From: an uncultured Mycoplasma sp.
GTDB lineage: Bacteria > Bacillota_I > Bacilli_A > Mycoplasmatales > Mycoplasmoidaceae
Reading direction: 5' to 3'
Assembly: GCA_949285105.1 (NCBI GenBank)
Contig: CASDXH010000014.1
Coordinates: forward strand, 1-40,644
Length of the DNA: 40,644 nt
The notes below the pieces were generated by a model. It ran no database searches and was not told where the DNA came from. It saw only the letters and a program-made list of their open reading frames with translations. Within the stretch, counting starts at the first letter, position 1. Each line of letters begins with the position of its first letter. Position numbers and translations under genes: made by a program. Shown here in pieces: positions 40,610 through 40,644 of this stretch.

Positions 40610-40644
40610 ATGTCTAAAAAAAATAATGTTGATCCTAAAATAGC
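40610..40644 (+). CDS. Unknown gene, first 12 codons only (partial)
   Basis: ATG TCT AAA AAA begins a frame reading MSKKNNVDPKI to the window edge, with AAGGAG 7-12 nt upstream (inside a hairpin). Too short to identify. The Shine-Dalgarno spacing supports a real start. Confidence 0.5.
   Translation, partial: MSKKNNVDPKI

Noticed and set aside
1..40644. tRNA or rRNA genes
   Set aside because: No GC-richer cloverleaf-like stretch or conserved TTCGAATC-type arm was found in any intergenic region.

Overview
The window is low-GC DNA from a mollicute that uses genetic code 4 (UGA = Trp). Many conserved motifs are intact only if TGA is read as tryptophan, for example the end of the RSH synthetase motif, the ftsZ core, EIIC of the glucose PTS and the nicotinamidase WPVHC motif. 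Several features point to the Malacoplasma (Mycoplasma penetrans / M. iowae) group of Mycoplasmoidaceae-like mollicutes. These are a CARDS-toxin homologue, a fused SecDF, a DUF31 (MIP-type) protease, MnuA-type nuclease motifs and IS30-family elements. This placement is inference from gene content; no 16S sequence is present.

Layout. 1-92: tail of an IS30-family element that lies mostly outside the window. 169-2115: a small unknown gene (-), then an L10-leader-controlled rplJ-rplL-rpmE unit (+). 2293-3442: an intact IS30-family element (-). 3506-5638: the bifunctional (p)ppGpp enzyme rel (-). 5719-9071: secDF-apt (+). 9217-11831: pncA-rsmH-ftsA (+), with pncA where mraZ is usually found. 11961-12711: a broken Ig-like surface-protein gene. 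13015-14706: ftsZ with long extensions at both ends. 14768-15958: a membrane nuclease with permuted motif order. 16200-18911: a small membrane protein, an orphan GTP cyclohydrolase II and a lipoprotein. 19061-20551: a ZIP-like transporter and a flavin reductase (-). 20790-21536: an unknown membrane protein. 21633-24415: a leader peptide and attenuator in front of an OppA-like lipoprotein. 24604-25766: a dead IS256-family transposase. 25846-28732: a CPBP protease and a YitT-like protein. 28791-28945: three tandem IS30 ends. 29099-32537: a DUF31 protease and, convergent to it, a CARDS-like ADP-ribosyltransferase. 32793-35927: a SWIM-SNF2 helicase. 36073-39452: glucose PTS EIICBA plus a linked membrane protein. 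39553-40644: a low-molecular-weight phosphatase, a membrane protein, and the start of a further gene behind a hairpin that contains its ribosome binding site.

How the parts fit. Housekeeping blocks (ribosome, stringent response, Sec, division, PTS) alternate with surface or host-interaction genes (nuclease, lipoproteins, protease, toxin) and IS debris. The most interesting observations are (1) a probable ribosome-controlled attenuator with a 35-codon leader ORF upstream of the OppA-like lipoprotein, (2) a nuclease whose canonical C-terminal segment sits at its N-terminus while a decayed ancestral C-terminus remains after the stop codon, (3) an FtsA lacking its ATP-site aspartates next to an FtsZ with a basic amphipathic tail, (4) nested IS30 ends, and (5) a perfect 13-bp inverted repeat in the promoter region of the metal-transporter-like gene. 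Several genes also have a TATAAT box only 7-11 nt before the start codon and no Shine-Dalgarno sequence, which suggests leaderless mRNAs.
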